From an uncultured Verrucomicrobiota bacterium (GTDB lineage: Bacteria; Verrucomicrobiota; Verrucomicrobiae; Opitutales; Opitutaceae), in NCBI GenBank assembly GCA_946482165.1, contig CAMLQS010000074.1:1-17299 (forward strand): a DNA stretch of 17,299 nt, read 5' to 3'. Made by a program: the position numbers and the translations under genes. The notes beneath the pieces are model-generated. The model worked only from the letters and a program-made list of their open reading frames with translations, was not told the origin of the DNA and made no database searches. Positions 16,107-17,299 of this stretch are shown piece by piece. The stretch's first letter is position 1; each line of letters begins with the position of its first letter.

Positions 16107-17299
16107 CCGGTGAATTCCATCTCACGAATAATTGATCCCATGAAAGCCACCTGATCTTGAGTGAGCTCATATCGGGATCGGAGCTTCTCATCGGTCCACT
16201 CCGTCTCCATCGTCAGATCGGGAACGAAGGCGAACACCTCCGCCTTGTTGTCCTGCGTGATTTTTCGCAATGAGACGAGAAATCGAAAAACGCTCGTCGT
16301 CATATAGCTCACCAGACGCTTGGCATGCGCCTGACTCGGAACGACGGCGGCGACGAGATACGTTTCGCTACAAGCTTCTCCGGGCCCCGCCACAAAGGGT
16401 CCACGCTGATCCCAGATGGGCAAGGGGTAGTTCTCGTTGCCGTCCGTCGCGCGACCGACCAGCACCTTCCACTCATCAATCCACTCTGTTTTCGACGGGA
16501 TTTCGGAACGCGAAACCCACGTCACTTTTCCGGAGCAATGGACTTTGATGTTCTTCGATTTCGATGGGTTCTCCGCGCCGAAGAAATTGGTGGGAAGGCC
16601 GAACGGCTTTCTCGACGAAACCTTGCGGTCAAAAGTGGGCTCCGCCTTCTCGCGCACCTTGCGAAGAATGGAAACCGCTTCGTTCCTCCGGATAAAGACG
16701 TCGAATTCCCAAAGGGATCTATGGACCGGAGGTCCGCTGACGCCGCCACGCTCCACGGTGGTGATGGCGCAATCTCCCGTATGCTCTTTGTCCCAGAGAA
16801 AGTAGTTCACCCCGCCGTTCACGTTGATGCCGGGAAACGCGTCCCGATCTACGATATAGTCGATGATCGTGCGCAAGCGCGTGTCCGCCAGCATCCGGTT
16901 TCTGAAATCGTCGAGACCTTTGCCACCCACGAACCACCGCGACGGTGTGACCATGGTGAGAAACCGAGGGTCGAGCGCGAGGGCCTGTTCGACGAATTTG
17001 TGATAGATCGGGCTGGCGCTGGCCGAGCCGCTGGCATCAGCGAGCTGATAGGGCGGGTTTCCGATGATGACGTCGAACTGCATGTGGCTTCCGAATATTT
17101 TGGCGATTTCCGCCCTTATGTTGCCGGTGTGAATGAAGCGGTAGGCGTGGTTTTCCTGACCCGCGCCACGCTCGAAAACGGCCCTGTTCGCTCCGCAATA
17201 TTTACAAAGCTCGTTTTCCCAAGAATGGCTCGTGCGCTTGAACCAGACGTTCCCGGCGTCAGTGCCGTCGACTCCGGCAACGTCCGTCGGCGTCGTCGC
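16103..17299 (-). CDS. Eco57I-type N6-adenine DNA methyltransferase (5' end beyond the window)
   Basis: The frame is open to the window edge, so at least 398 residues are visible and the true start lies outside. The Met at 17083 (MQFDVIIGNPPYQL) is internal: the 72 upstream codons are stop-free and protein-like (NHAYRFIHTGNIRAEIAKIFG), matching the sequence that normally precedes the catalytic NPPY in this family. NPPY is motif IV of N6-adenine methyltransferases. LTMVTPSRWFVGGKG and GGVNYFLW follow, also typical. The last roughly 200 residues should hold the target-recognition part. The AdoMet-binding motif I would lie in the missing N-terminal region. Base composition is lower in GC than the neighbouring genes, consistent with horizontal transfer. 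It probably protects sites cut by the overlapping helicase-nuclease. Confidence 0.88.

Overview
The window is GC-rich bacterial chromosome. Gene content and style (PpiD-like and TolC-like envelope proteins, TatA, aspartate-pathway genes, a PEGA/FGE-domain protein, poor Shine-Dalgarno signals, heptamer repeats between genes) fit a member of the Verrucomicrobiota, perhaps Opitutaceae. This is an inference from gene flavour; no rRNA or other phylogenetic marker is present. No tRNA, rRNA, CRISPR array or transposase gene was found.

Layout. Bases 1-106 hold five tandem copies of TGGTCAT followed by a perfect hairpin. The + strand then carries a membrane-anchored PpiD/SurA-N-like chaperone (107-1801), a terminator, an FmdB-type zinc-ribbon protein (1950-2198) overlapping a TolC-family outer-membrane protein by ATGA (2195-3859), a zinc-ribbon protein with a C-terminal membrane anchor (4063-4341), a Glu/Leu/Phe/Val-type (probably glutamate) dehydrogenase (4418-5695) and TatA (5831-6076) with a strong terminator.

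A minus-strand block follows. In transcription order it is aspartokinase (10198-8981), a RelE/ParE-like toxin-antitoxin pair with a palindromic operator (8966-8468), threonine synthase (8450-7089), a DUF3574 lipoprotein (6975-6511) and a possible 49-residue ORF (6494-6345). The toxin-antitoxin pair lies between the first-step and last-step enzymes of threonine synthesis, so the thr genes probably share transcription with it or depend on its promoter.

Upstream of aspartokinase is a 274-base element (10357-10630) with 32-bp terminal inverted repeats and nested internal hairpins. Beyond it on the + strand are a DUF3127 protein with an SSB-like acidic tail (10685-11041) and a large membrane protein with PEGA-like repeats and an FGE-sulfatase-like domain that lacks the catalytic cysteines (11137-13386).

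The right end is an apparent restriction or defence module on the minus strand. It has an Eco57I-type adenine methyltransferase whose start lies beyond the window (17299-16103), overlapping by ATGA an 846-residue GIY-YIG-like nuclease/SF2 helicase fusion (16106-13566). This pair is the best candidate here for an incompletely described system.
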